From Lentinula raphanica (taxonomy: Eukaryota; Basidiomycota; Agaricomycetes; Agaricales; Omphalotaceae), in contig JANVFP010000020.1 in NCBI GenBank assembly GCA_027919835.1, positions 186,001 to 250,000 on the forward strand: 64,000 bases of DNA, written 5' to 3'. The position numbers and the translations under genes are program-made. Under the pieces are notes generated by a model, which made no database searches, had not been told where the DNA came from, and saw only the letters and a program-made list of their open reading frames with translations. Shown in pieces: positions 33,214 to 45,024 of this stretch; position 1 is the first letter of the stretch; each line of letters begins with the position of its first letter.

Positions 33214-35463
33214 CACAGGATACTGTGAAGCTTTTGTAAAAAGACCTGATGAGTTATCCAGGAGCTTTTGAAAATAGTTGTGACGACACAGAGGGGGCTC
33301 CGGAAATGGCTCCGGGGGGTGGGCATGCCTGTCACCACCTGTCACATCTGACCTATATTTACTGTTTTGGGTAATTAATAATTATCCAGATATTAAATAA
33401 GCAGTACATTTGTAAAAAATCCTGATAAACTATAAAAATTCAAAAAAACCCAAAAAAACCTAATTAGGTCAAATTGGGGTATGTAAACAAAATAGCCTTA
33501 TATGGTAAAAAATGCTGTAGGATCTATCTAGGTGCTAAAAATAGCCAAAAAAATCACTAAAAATGCTAAAAATATGTAGGGATGGTATATAGCCTATTGC
33601 AGATCCAGGCATCCGAAAATTACCAAAAAAAAGGAAATTTTTGATGATGATGTCATCTTGTAGGAAAAAATCTGAAAAAAATCCTAAAAATAGTCAAAAA
33701 ATTCAGGGGTGCCTTGTTGGCCCTGAAAATGCAAAATAAAAAAAAATACGCGACAAGTGTAAAAATTTTTGTTACTCCAAATCATACCAAATCCACTATA
33801 TAGTCAGTATATATAATGTATATGCTATATTTAGCATCCTAGTACCCTCATTGGGCTAAAAATAGAACTTAATCTCATCTGGTAGCAAAAAATCTGAAAA
33901 AATCATAAAAAATACTCAAAAAATTTAGGGGTGCCTCATTGGCCCTGAAAATGCAAAATAAAAAAATTGACATGACACAATTGAAAAACAACATCATTCC
34001 AAATCTTATCAAATTTACTATATAGTTAGTATATATTATGTATATACTATTTATAGCATCCCTAGTACCCTCAATCACTTATATCACTCAAGAATCCTAC
34101 CAAACTGACAACATTGAGTAAATGTAATGTACATGGTATTTTTAGCACATCTAGTACCCTTAAAAACTCAGAACAATTTATATCACTCAATATGTTCAGT
34201 ATACTTAGTACTCATCACATTTAACACACTAAAACTCGGAACAGTACTTATATGTATCATACTTAACACAGTTGGCAATGAAAATACTACTCAAAACAGT
34301 GTTATCAGTCACTATACTTAACACACTTAACAGTCAAAAAGTCGGAATAATGTTACTTGATATACATAACACACTCATTGTTATACTACAACACACTTAT
34401 AACAACGAGTTTTGGGCGCTTATGGGTGCTTATTTGGTATTTTTGAGTCGAAATTCTTTAATAGCACACTCAATAATTTTTGTGTGGGGTTTATACTGTG
34501 TAAGGATGTTGTTTATATCATACTACACTTGATACAATTTGGAGAACTCAAGATTACAGCCTGTGGGGCTGGCTATATTGTGATCTTTTGTGATATAACA
34601 GTGTTTTATGTAAATGTCAATGCATACACCCATGTTATGAAGTCAAACTGCTACTGGGTCATGGAAAGAGTCATCCTACAACCTATTCTATGCTAACTCT
34701 ATGTGATACAGCCAAGAGATCTGTAATGGGGGTCATTGAATAGGACATCTATTGTTACATGCAGGTGTAGACATCTATAGTGTACATGAAACATGTACAT
34801 GTATATCACAGAGTCCAATAGTCATAGTGAGTATCTGAACCATGTCCAGACACTTCTAGTAGACTGTAGGAGTGATTCCTTCATGAACCACAATCAGTAT
34901 ACTTGCATTACATGGACATATGCATTGACATTTACATAAAACACTGTTATATTACAAAAGATCACAATATAGCCAGCCCCACAGGCTGTAATATTGAGTT
35001 CTCCAAATTGTATCAAGTGTAGTATGATATAAACAACATCCTTACACAGTATAAACCCCACACAAAATTATTGAGTGTGCTATTAATGAATTTCGAGTCA
35101 AAAATACCAAATAAGCGCCCATAAGCGCCCAAAACTCGTTGTTATAAGTGTGTTGTAGTATAACAATGAGTGTGTTATGTATATCAAGTAACATTGTTCC
35201 GACTTTTTAACTGTTAAGTATGTTAAGTATAGTGACTGATAACACTGTTTTGAGTATTTTCATTGCCAACTGTGTTAAGTATGATACATATAAGTACTGT
35301 TCCGAGTTTTAGTGTGTTAAATGTGATGAGTACTAAGTATACTGAACATATTGAGTGATATAAATTGTTCTGAGTTTTTAAGGGTACTAGATGTGCTAAA
35401 AATACCATGTACATTACATTTACTCAATGTTGTCAGTTTGGTAGGATTCTTGAGTGATATAAG
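33214..35463. mobile_element. Palindromic foldback element, copy C, left part
   Basis: This is the left 2250 bp of a copy that continues at 49739-50600 (total 3112 bp). The copy is flanked by the 7-bp duplication GGAGGGC (33207-33213 and 50601-50607). The left arm, the spacer and about half of the right arm are here. It breaks at GATATAAG (35456-35463), the duplicated target of KDZ2. The spacer orientation is as in copy B. Confidence 0.93.
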
Positions 35464-35668
35464 CACCTGTACAGCCCTAATAGAGACCTGTACACAAGGG
35501 CCCGTACCGTTCTATCAGGCCCCTGTAGACAGGTGTATAAGGCCTGTACTCACCTAGTGGATAAAAGGCCTGGGCAATATAGTACTTTGGCTTGGGATAG
35601 GGTGGTTGACTACGTTGCTAGACCCCGTGACTGTTCGGGACAATGCCGGAGATCGTTGCCGGCAATGA
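35464..35668 (+). repeat. KDZ2 left terminal inverted repeat
   Basis: This 205-bp repeat matches the reverse of 49526-49730 with only a few mismatches. Just inside it, to about 35815, GGGAGTC and GGAAGTC words recur, as they do in reverse near the right end. These are candidate transposase-binding subterminal repeats. Confidence 0.93.
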
Positions 35669-35893
35669 TCGGGCAACTTAAAAATATCGGAAGTTGGAAG
35701 TCGGGAGTCGGAAACCGGGAGCTGAAATACCGGGTGGCATGTGATAAGACCCCGTGACTGATCTGAATAATGTGACTATTTTGGGCAACTGAGTCGGGAG
35801 TCGGGATCCCGACGCGCCATTGCCTTATCAGTATGCTATTTTGAACATGGAAAACTGGTACAATTTCAAACGGTCAAGGACCTTACTACAAAG

Positions 35894-38800
35894 CTATTCG
35901 TCAATGGCAGCTGCATCTACAACAGCGGACCATCTCTCCATGAGTTCATCTTCTTCACCTTCTCCACCATCTGCATCTTCGCACCAAGGATTTTCAGGAT
36001 CATCTGGAGACTCCGTCATTGCAGCCTCTTCTCGTGTGATATGCGTACCGATTGAGAAATAGCGGACGTTCTGTATCTCAAAGCCCTTTAACTTCTTGAT
36101 AGCAAAAAGACGCTGTCGATGGAGGGGGTTGAATCTTGAGCGTTCGTCGCGATATTGGCGGATTTGCTGAGCAAGGGTGGGGTTTTCCAAGTCAAGCGCG
36201 GCAGCTTTTCGAGTAAGCTCATACTCTTCATCGTGCATGAAGGTGAGCAAGCGTCTGATCTCCACATGAAGACGTTCAAGCTCCTCTTCTGCCCGAATAA
36301 GTTTGAAAAATTCAAGCATGATTTGTCGATTCTTTGGTGTGGCCCAGCGTTTTTCCCGAATGTCTTCCCGGCTATCGCGCAGGAGGTCGAATTCAGAAAG
36401 AAAGGTGAGGTCCAGTATCTCTTCCCAGCGGATATGCTGGCGGGGAGGTGTCAGTGCAGCTGCCGCATCGTTATAGGATTTCAAAGCTGCCTGTATTGAC
36501 TTTGAACGGGTCTTCATAGCGTTGGCGATGTGCTTGCGCATTTTATAACCTGTGGGGTGGTCAGTAAGTTTACATATCGAGAACAGTGATTTACCTGTTC
36601 CTGCAACGTTCAGCCTTGCCATCTCAAACATCCTTGCGACCAGCAAGCCCTCCAGCTTGTCAAGGGCCTTTTGATAATCAAACTCCCTCACTGCCTTCTT
36701 CGCTCTCTCCCACTCATTGGAGCCCTCAGCCCATCGTAAGGGAACCCCAAGTTTTGCTTCCAGCGCCTGAACATCAGCAATGAGCTTACGTTCATTTTCT
36801 TGCTCGTTCCGGTGCTTCGTTTCTAGCGCGTTCGTAGTGTCCCTGGACCCCACCCTGTATGGGAGCCATGCTAGACGAATCTGCACCAGACGTTCCTGAC
36901 AGTCCTGTAGTGCCTGGAGCTTGATGACATACTCCATTTCAAGCGTCTCCCTAGGGGGTGTTTTACAGAGTTTCTCAAGGTACTGTCCCTCCTCCACCAA
37001 CCAGTCGTAGAAAACCTGAGGATCAGCGATGCCTGCTTCGCGCATACGGTCTCGGACAAGATTTTTCGTTCGGAGAATACGAAGGCTCTGTTTGTAGTTT
37101 CCGTAGATGAATTTGCTGAGGTTTGCATACGTTTGAATGTCGTGGTAATAGGCGAATTCCGCAATAGACTGCCGTCGATGAAACCTGGATTGATATCGGG
37201 TGACTGAGGCAAGAGCGTTGGAGGTGCTGAAATAGCGTTCACACCCCTCACCATCTTCCAGGCCCACGCCTACAATGTAGAGCATGAGGAAGATTAGTTG
37301 GCATGCGCGCTCATGTGCATATCCGTGCATCGTCCCGATGACTGGAAGGAAGCCAGCCCTCTGAGCAAGAGGACTCAAAGGGCTTCGTTTCACCGTTTTT
37401 GAGAACTTGCACATAATGTCATACGCGACGGCCAGCTTTCCATTTGGTGTCTCCTGCCCTAACCGTTCCTGCTCTGCTTTCTCCGCGCCAAAGTAAATCG
37501 CCAGTAGGGATAGTGGGTATTGATACCTAGAGATCTGTAAATCGATTTGATCTGAGGCAGAGGGAGCACACTCACAGCTCTCCACTTTTAATCATATCGC
37601 ATGCTAGTAAAAGCATCATATGGCGGCATAGCACCACGAACCAGCCATGCTCATAGAATTTGTTTATCGATCGAGAGGTTTTTGCATCGTTCATATTCTC
37701 CCAACGGCCTTCACAGCGGCCGTCCACCCAATCATGATCGCCTACAGCATCTGCTTGCTCCGAGCGCACTTCTGCCCAATTATCCTCGTCCCAAGCCTGA
37801 GTTTCTTCTCTGGATACAAAGTAATCGGCGCCTGCGACACGGAAATCGATGCGCTCCCTAGAGACTTGGGTGGTTGCTTCGCCGCTGGAGCCCTGCTCCT
37901 GCAAGATATCCTCTTTTCTCTCCACCCGGCGTAGGGAGTCGTTCCCGTCCATGCTGATGATCATCCTTACATCAAGGTTCTCGTCTTCGCGAAGCTGGTA
38001 CTGGCAAGAAGGGCATGCGTTGAGCATTCTCCAATCCCGGCCCCGACGCCCCAGGTGGCTTCTTACTCGATCACGAACCGCGTTCAGAATCGCCACGTAG
38101 AGGTCAAAGGCGACGGAAAGTTGTGATGCGAGATGAGGTTTAAAGGGAATGCGGTGCATGTCGCAGATTGACTTTGAGAAAGATTGCATGCCTAAGCGTG
38201 GGCAGCGGACGAAAAGTTTATGATAGAGGTTTATAGATCGGACTGTGAAGCCCAGGGAGTGGACAAGGGGGGAGGTTGGGATGATGCCTGACCGGACAAG
38301 GCTGGCGGACTGGAAGCCATTTGTTGAGCATGGGATTGTTTTCGTAGAAATGTCTAAGAGGGACCGTAGCTCTGAGCAGCTGAGCAGCGAGAGAAGCTTC
38401 GAAACGTACCGAATACATCGACAACATCGATAGTGATAGCACCCTCCTCGACGGCATCAGCCGCTAGCCCATTCTCCTGTTTCCAACAATAATCCAGATA
38501 GGCCTCGACGATTTCATCCAATTGCTGGGCCCAGTAGTTGTTGCTGACGTGCGTGCGGTCGCGACGAGTTCGGTAGTCAGCATATACCACCTTCATCTGC
38601 TGGACAGCATCGTTGGCAGCCTGATCAAACTCTCCTGCAGCTACCTCCGATTCGTCTGCTTCCCAGCCTGATTCTTCGTCGGTGTCCTTTTCTTCGGCTG
38701 CGAATGAAGGTCCGGTGACGTCGTGGTCCATAGGAAAGGATGCTCCGTAATCTTGAGGGATGATAATGTCGGGAAGCTGAAGAGCTAACGCTCGTGCATG

Positions 38801-39001
38801 AGCTGAAGCTCCCTTTGCTTTAGCTTGTGAAACTTGAGAATGACGGAGAGAATGCGTGGAGGATGCAGACGATCGCGCTTGGCGTTGGGAAGATCCATCC
38901 CCAAGGAGCCCATGGCTTGGCCCACGAAGACGCCTCCCAGGCATAGTATGAGCACGTTGAGAACGGACGTTGCGTATTTGGGATCGTTTTCGGCTGTCCA
39001 T
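35894..39001 (-). CDS. KDZ transposase with CxC1-type N-terminal region (KDZ2)
   Basis: On the minus strand, exon 1 starts at ATG 39001 and ends near 38405. Exon 2 is about 38378-37563, followed by a 49-bp intron and the long catalytic exon. That exon contains a 45-bp in-frame GT-AG intron near 36550-36595. The N-terminal part has a NACPSCQYQL cysteine pair and IISMDGNDSLRRV, typical of CxC1-KDZ proteins. The catalytic core shows AVAYDIMCKFSKTVKRSPL, GTMHGYAHERACQL and GLEDGEGCERYFSTSNALAS with the expected Glu, then FHRRQSIAEFAYYHD. The C-terminal half is helical and charged, with an acidic end. No frame break was found. It most likely drives movement of KDZ2 and its cargo. Confidence 0.87.
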
Positions 39002-39188
39002 ATCCGAGGCGACGAATTGTATGTTGAAGCTTGAAAGACTCCGAAAAGCTGCGAAAGAATCACGCAGTTGAAGGGAACGGTCAGGTGATCTATGTTATAA
39101 TCATATGATAAATAGACGTTCGGCGATTCTACTGCTCTTACTTTCTTTCTCTCATCTTCTTCCCTCTCTCAGCCTTTGCTGTGTAGGC

Positions 39189-40982
39189 ATGAAGCGTAAA
39201 GCCGGAGCGGCTTCAGGCGTTGGCGTCGAAGAGGAGTTACGGTCAGGTCGTGAGTTTGTATTTGAGCTTCAACCTTTTTCATCTTCTCTACAACAACGCT
39301 ACCCCGAGCCTGGGGAGGTGTTGTTGTCTTATGGTGAGCTTTCTGCTACCCCGAGCTTGGGGAGGTGTGGAAGCTTAGCATCTTCACTACTGGCTTTTGC
39401 TGCTCTACTGCTGAATGGTGTTCTGACTGTATACGCTTTCTTGCTTTTTAGTGGGTTTCCGCGTTCTCCGAGGGGGTAAAGAATTTAGCCCCGTTGGTCG
39501 TCTTCCGGAGGTCGTCCTCAAGAAAATCGACACTCATTCGTTGTTAAAGCAAGGTCTAGAAATGCAAGAGAAGGCGTATGAAGAACAAGATTATGATGAA
39601 GCTATTCCTCCAGACCGTAGCAAAGCCCGTAAGCCGAAGAAAGCAGCGTTAAAGCCTCTATCTGGCCTTCTGGTCCTCCCTCTGATTCAGCCAGGCGTAG
39701 AGCCTCTCCCGATATCTACTCTGTTAGCTCCCCTGTCTACGCCGGCGAAGCGCCAGAAGCTCGACGTTAAAGATGCTCAGCAGGAAACCCGGAAGATGCG
39801 CCAAAAAGAACGGTATCGAGAGAAGCGTCGAGAGCTTCGTACTCAAGAGCAGAGACGTCTAGGCGTTGTATCCAAGGGTATTGCGCGGCGTCGCGTCATC
39901 CAGTCAGAGACGTATGCTGTGAGCTCATCTAGTTTTCCTACTGCGGGCTCCTGGGCTGGTAAACGAGAGACGACTCCGGCGCAAGTCAGAATCATGTCCA
40001 TCCGTGATGTTTATAGTATCTCGGGACTGGAGCTATATACCTCCAACGAGTCGTAAGTGTTAGTCCTTTTCTTTTTCGTCTTTTAAACGGTTGTGTCGTT
40101 GACAGATGTGGCCGCGTTTGGCAGTCAGAGTCAGGCCATCGAGTCATGGCTTTCCTTCCTCGCCCTCAAGGTGCTGGTTGGGACGAAGTGGTGGCTAAAG
40201 TGGATGAGAGGCTACAGCATCTATATGCGCATGCTAAGATCAGCGCTGGCTCAGACTCTCATCGACGTGGTCAGTACGTTACGCTGCCTGCAGGAATTGG
40301 TTTTGGAGGAGGTAGGACAGAGCCTGGCAATTACGCCAACTCTCCTCATAATGCCAAGTTGATTGAGGATTTGCTTGCTGATCCGGCCTTCAAGTCGGTT
40401 GCTTCTTTTGTTGACGGTATGCCTATGCTAGCTTTGAAGTTGGCCATCGCTTATTTTCGTTCAGCGGGCCTGTCCACGCTCTTTCCGAAGCTTCATTGCT
40501 TCCTCACCAATTTGCTTCAAAACATTCTTGATGACAACCCGCTGCTCCAGAGGCTGTTCGACGAATGCTGCTATGCAGCACTTCACTTCAATTTGCAGTT
40601 TGCATGGACGGATAACCACGTCGACTATTTCAACGTCCTTTTCGCTATGTGCTGCGCATTTTGCGTAGGGAATTTTGACCATACTCGTGGCGGCCACCTT
40701 ATTGCTTGGGAGTTTGGCGTGGTCGCTGAATTTCCGCCAGGAAGCGCGATCTTTCTTCCATCAGCATGGGTTACGCACGCCAATGTTCCCATCGCCACTC
40801 ACGAACGTCGGTCATCGTTGGCATTTTTCACATCTTCTGGTCTAGCACGTTGGTATCAAAATGGATACATGTCTGACAAGAGTTTCCAAGATTTAGCTAT
40901 TCATAGCCAGCTCAAAACTTGGAAAGATGCTCGGAATAGGCTCTGGGAAACAGGTGTAGATATGCTCATTCAAGATGAGTAA
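39189..40982 (+). CDS. TET/JBP-family 2-oxoglutarate/Fe(II) dioxygenase
   Basis: Three exons (39189-39333, 39452-40052, 40106-40982) give 540 residues in one consistent frame. The middle is very basic (QQETRKMRQKERYREKRRE), suitable for DNA binding. The C-terminal domain has GIGFGGGRTEPGN, the metal motif NHVDYFN (His 420, Asp 422), GGHLIAWEFG, FPPGSAIFLPSAWVTHANV (distal His 473) and HERRSSLAFF (2OG-binding Arg 483 or 484). This is the layout of fungal TET/JBP enzymes, which oxidise 5-methylcytosine or thymine in DNA. All ligands are present, so catalysis is plausible; the substrate base is not known. It is divergent from the KDZ transposase, with starts 188 bp apart. TET/JBP genes are known to travel with KDZ elements in mushrooms. 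Confidence 0.85.
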
Positions 40983-41336
40983 GGTATGGGTTTGGTTCGC
41001 CTCGAATCGTGATTTCAAGCTCTCAACGGGCACCGTACATAAGTATGACGAACACAGAAAAGAAGCTCGGACATGTAGTATATATCTTTGCGAGCTCTCC
41101 TGTCGATCAAAAAATGCGAGATAAATTGTAGCACTGCGCTGAGTATTGAGCTTGATCCTAGTCAAGTTATTGAAGCCATCGCCATGCATTGAGTCTGATG
41201 GTAAAATAGTTATTGATAAGTTAGTGAGTCTGAGAACAATGCGGAATGGGCGGCTATAAACTCTACCCGCCTTTTCTCTCAACTTTGTTAACGAAGCTGC
41301 TAAATTTCTCTGAACATCCTTCTTTTCTGCACTAAT

Positions 41337-41937
41337 ATGCCCCGCGAACGCACCAGGTCTGCAATGCGTAAATCTAAACGCAATGAGGAGGAGAAAGCAA
41401 ATGCTCGGACCATGAGCCTGCAGCAGGCTTCAAGGAAATATCGACGAAAGTTAGTACATAGCTCATACTCATACTCTCATATCGGCTCATACTGATTCTC
41501 ACTTGTCAGGTGCAAGGAATCTTACAATGAATCTGCAAAACTTCGGATGCGTAGGTATGTGGCTTCCTACGCAATTGTTGAATCCGCATTCTCAGTGAGC
41601 GTATTAGAAATCGGGCTAGCGACAGCACTGAGCAGTGCCAAAAGAGAGAGCGGCGTCGAGAGTCTGCACAGAGATACTATCTCAAGTGAGCACATCATCT
41701 ATGACTTGTTCAATTTCAAAAGCTGATCTCTTCATCAACGTTGAAGGAATCGGGAGAAAATCCTTCGGAAGGCTGATAGTCGGCGTGTGAAGTGTGTTGT
41801 TTTACCCTTCATTTTCCTCAGCACCTCACTATCATCTCAGGGCTTTTGTGGCCAAGCATGACGGCGCTGAGTGGGCGTATTTTGCGTACCCCACTCGCAG
41901 GTATAAATTGCGACTAGGTCAAGCCGCTGAACAGTGA
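41337..41937 (+). CDS. KDZ2 small basic protein, five exons
   Basis: No single long open frame exists, but five exons join through GT-AG introns of about 45-60 bp: 41337-41449, 41510-41554, 41596-41685, 41747-41791 and 41841-41937. Together they give 129 residues. The sequence is dominated by Arg, Lys and Glu (MPRERTRSAMRKSKRNEEE start; QKRERRRESAQRYYLK, NREKILRKADSRR later). It ends with an aromatic segment (GAEWAYFAYPTRRYKLRL). It resembles a basic helical nucleic-acid-binding protein. KDZ1 has a matching gene at 11552-12208. The consistent phase over four introns is good evidence that it is real; function unknown. Confidence 0.65.
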
Positions 41938-42117
41938 AGCAGATGAACCCAAGTATGCCATGTAGGCTGTACATACGGCTGAGCCATTCAAAAATAGCGT
42001 CATTCTCAATATCATCTGACTACATTTTGTTCGAGGAGCACAACTCAAAGTTTGAGAAAATACATTCAGCGGTGAATCGTGATGTTTGGCAAAAGATTCG
42101 ACATTAAGCACGCATCC

Positions 42118-43195
42118 TCACAGGCGTTGAGCAGCAAGAACCTCTGTCCTCCCTTCAGCCTCCCATTCCTCAAATACCTTCAACGCATCTCTCCGGGCCC
42201 CAGTGGTTCCCATAACCTCACCCCCACGCCAGGCAAGGCCACGAACAAGTAAGTCAAGCCTAGCAGCTTAACAATCAGCTAACATACCCTTATTCAACAA
42301 CCCCTAGAGGACACACCTTTTAGTATAGACGCCTGGACAAACACCTTTGAGAACAATGAAGACCTCATCCTTGACAGGCTGAGGCCTCAAGAGGTTGAGC
42401 ACCCCGGACTTAGCCAGCTCGGCGTGAATCTTTTCAGCCAGCGCTCGCGTTTCGAACTTTTTGTAGATGCAGTGCTTGTAGAACTGAGTCAGGGCTCTCA
42501 AAGTGACCCCATCTTGTTGAGCCTCATCTAAAGAGTTGAACACACCCTGCGCACCATCTCGGCCGTGATACAAGACATACCAAGGCCCACTCTCCCCGAG
42601 AGCAGCCACAGCAGGAGCACCGTCGCCGGGAAACCCGCCATTGGAAGGAGTTGAAAAAGCTGCCATGGTGAAACGCGCACCAGGAACAACTTTTGGCGTA
42701 CGAGGAGTTGGTGTAGGGCTAGGAGATGGGCTTCGTGGAGGGGCTAGCTGAGCATGGAGCATGGATGACTTGGTAGGCGTCTCAAGCTTGCGCGATCGAG
42801 TAGGCGTGTTGGGTGGTGTGAAAGCATTTTGGAGGTTTTCTGAGACTAGGTCAGGATGCATACAGTTGGCGGAGCATTTCTAACACTCACGAAGCGATTG
42901 ACCTGCAGCATCCACAGCATCGGAAATCTCGCCTTCAACAAGGTCAAGGTCGGCTTGAAGCTTGGCCCGGGCGTGCTCTTTCGCAACCAGAGCTGCCAGA
43001 TTTATAGTTAGTGTGGCTTTTCAAGAAAGGAGGGCCGTACCTGAGGCAATGTTGGCCACCTGCTCTGCTACGCTAACCCTTGCTTGATGTTCGAATTGAG
43101 CCAACAAGAGGCCTTCTTCAATTGCTGCTAAACGAGCACGCCGACCTTCAGGACTAATGAGCTGGCTTGGGGTCAACTTTGCGGGTTCATCGGTG
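42118..43195 (-). CDS. KDZ2 RNase H1 N-terminal/viroplasmin-like domain protein
   Basis: Minus-strand exons are about 43195-43065 (ISPEGRRARLAAIEEGLLL, EHQARVSVAEQVA), about 43000-42890 (ALVAKEHARAKLQADLDLVE), about 42850-42305 and a last exon to TGA 42118-42120 (VRGLAWRGGEVMGTTGARRD, VFEEWEAEGRTEVL). The third exon holds a Pro/Ser-rich linker, then GPWYVLYHGRDGAQGVFNSL, a short middle and YKKFETRALAEKIHAE. That matches the RNase H1 N-terminal/viroplasmin fold pattern seen also in the KDZ1 gene at 10539. The first exon is uncertain: an upstream acceptor (TTTTTGACAG near 43208) implies more sequence. No RNase H catalytic domain is present. The likely role is hybrid or dsRNA binding, by family inference. 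Confidence 0.6.
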
Positions 43196-43744
43196 CAGTT
43201 GTGGGAATTTTTTTTTCTGTCAAAAATCGTGTGAGTTTCAACTCTATCATGGGAAGAAAACTTAAGAAATCACTGACGTGTCATGACTCTTGAGCTTGAA
43301 CAATCACTGACAGTGTTTTGAACAAATGTCGTCGGTACCCAAGTCCACAACGTCGACAACGATGGTAGTGGTTCAAAGGTAAGTTCTGTTCGCTCTATGA
43401 GACGTCAAACCTTGATCACGAGTTTGCAGAAGCTTACGTTTGACGCGTCCGAACGCGTCAAGCTTCGATTTTAGTTGAATTTGGCCTCTTTTTTTTCAGC
43501 CCCGTCGTTGGCCTGCAGTATGCCTCAGCTGGTTTGGAAGGACGTAACAGTAGCAGAGCCAGTGGATGCAAGCACCCTAGCCAAAAGTCAGCCTTTACCT
43601 CCTCCTTCTTCGCAAGTTTCAGCACTGCTTGGTAGCTTTCTCTTCTTCTGCAGTGTGAATTGTTCTGACCATCAACAACTCAACCCAGCCTCATATCCCC
43701 CTCCTTCTTCTCCTCACCCTGTCTATCGCCCAACACACAGCACA
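43196..43744. other. Region between divergent KDZ2 genes
   Basis: No firm gene. It lies between the start of the RNase H1-N-like gene (minus) and the cargo gene (plus), so it probably holds promoters for both. It may also hold a first exon for the minus-strand gene near 43330-43390 (CRRCGLGYRRH). An open frame from 43475 runs into the cargo gene, but its start is not decisive. Confidence 0.4.
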
Positions 43745-45024
43745 ATGGCAGATTTTCTTGGTGCCCAAGGATCCAACTTTAACGGACCAATGAGCAGCAC
43801 TAACAGCGTGGCGGACAACTCTCAAAACCGGCCCCTCAGCCAACCAACTGGCTTAGCGCAAACTCCTCTAACTTTGTCCGAGGATGCACAACGTGCTCCT
43901 CCCTCCATCTCCTCCATCTCCTCGAATGAGCATCGTGAGCTGGATTTTTCTCTGTACACGCTCAGCCTCACTGAGTAAATTCCTACCTTTGCAGGTCCCG
44001 CTTCATTGAACCCGTCAAACAACCTTGACCCTGCTGTTAATCGGCCTGAGCGTATGGCCAACCCATCTTCGTCTGGGAGCGCATCTTCTACAGTGCCTCC
44101 GCCTGCTGGCCCATCTCTATCATCGCGCACGCTGTCATGTCTGGTCACCCCATCTTTGGCTGGGAGCACGTCTTCCACCACATCTCCACCTGTGGGCCCA
44201 TCGCCGTCAGATTTGGTCAACTCATCATCTTCCACCACATCTCCACCTGTGGGCCCATCTGCATCATCGAACACGCCGTCAGATTTGGTCAACTCATCAT
44301 CTTCCACCATACTTCCGCCTGTGGGCCCATCCCCATCATCGAGCACGCCAAACAATGCTAATTCCAGCCATTCGCCCATGCTCAACTCATCAGATCACTC
44401 AGCATCTACGAGTGGTCATGTGGATGATAACACTGCGGAACCTGTCAGGAAAAAAAAGCGTTCTGAAATGGGCCCAGCCGAACGACAGCTAGCACGCCAG
44501 GAATCCGCGAACCGGTCAAAAAAACTCGGAGCTGCAATCGGTGATCTCCTTGAAGAGCAGGAGGCCCTCTTCGCAAAAACAGCTGAGGACCATAACGTTT
44601 CAGCTGCTCGTATAAAGCGGCTTGCGAATCAAGCTCCTGCGTTGAAGCCCAAAAAAAAGGCTAGCGACTATAACATCCTCTTCTTCTATAAAAACAAAGA
44701 GCTGAATGGTGGTGAGTTCATCGGTTTCATACATGTCAAATTTTAGTCTCTTAACAGCTTTACTTAGATCGACCGCCCGGTTCTAAGCTGTCATCTAAGC
44801 TCATACATGATGCGGTTCAGAAAGACGATGAGCTGCAAGAAATTCGCAACAACGAGTCGTCAATGGCAGAACTTCGTAAACGCTACATGGAAGACAAGGA
44901 TGATGACGATGTGGCTACTGTGCGCATAAGCAAGCGCCGTGAGGCAAAAACCGTCGCGTCTCAAGTTAGCGCCTTTCAACAAAGTGTCAGTCTTCTCTAC
45001 TTTTTCAGATCTTAGCTTATATGG
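43745..45024 (+). pseudogene. KDZ2 cargo protein 2, 5' part (broken by copy D)
   Basis: Exons 43745-43934, 43995-44711, 44768-44983 and 45009 onward join in frame. The N-terminal half is Ser/Pro-rich with repeated segments (SSSTTSPPVGPSPS type, 44170-44345). A basic segment follows (KKKRSEMGPAERQLARQE), then a helical part (LLEEQEALFAKTAEDHNVSAARIKRLA) and YNILFFYKNKELNG. The frame reaches copy D at 45025, within the word TATATGG that is duplicated on both sides. Position and gene order parallel cargo protein 1 of KDZ1, but I see no clear sequence match. Confidence 0.65.
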
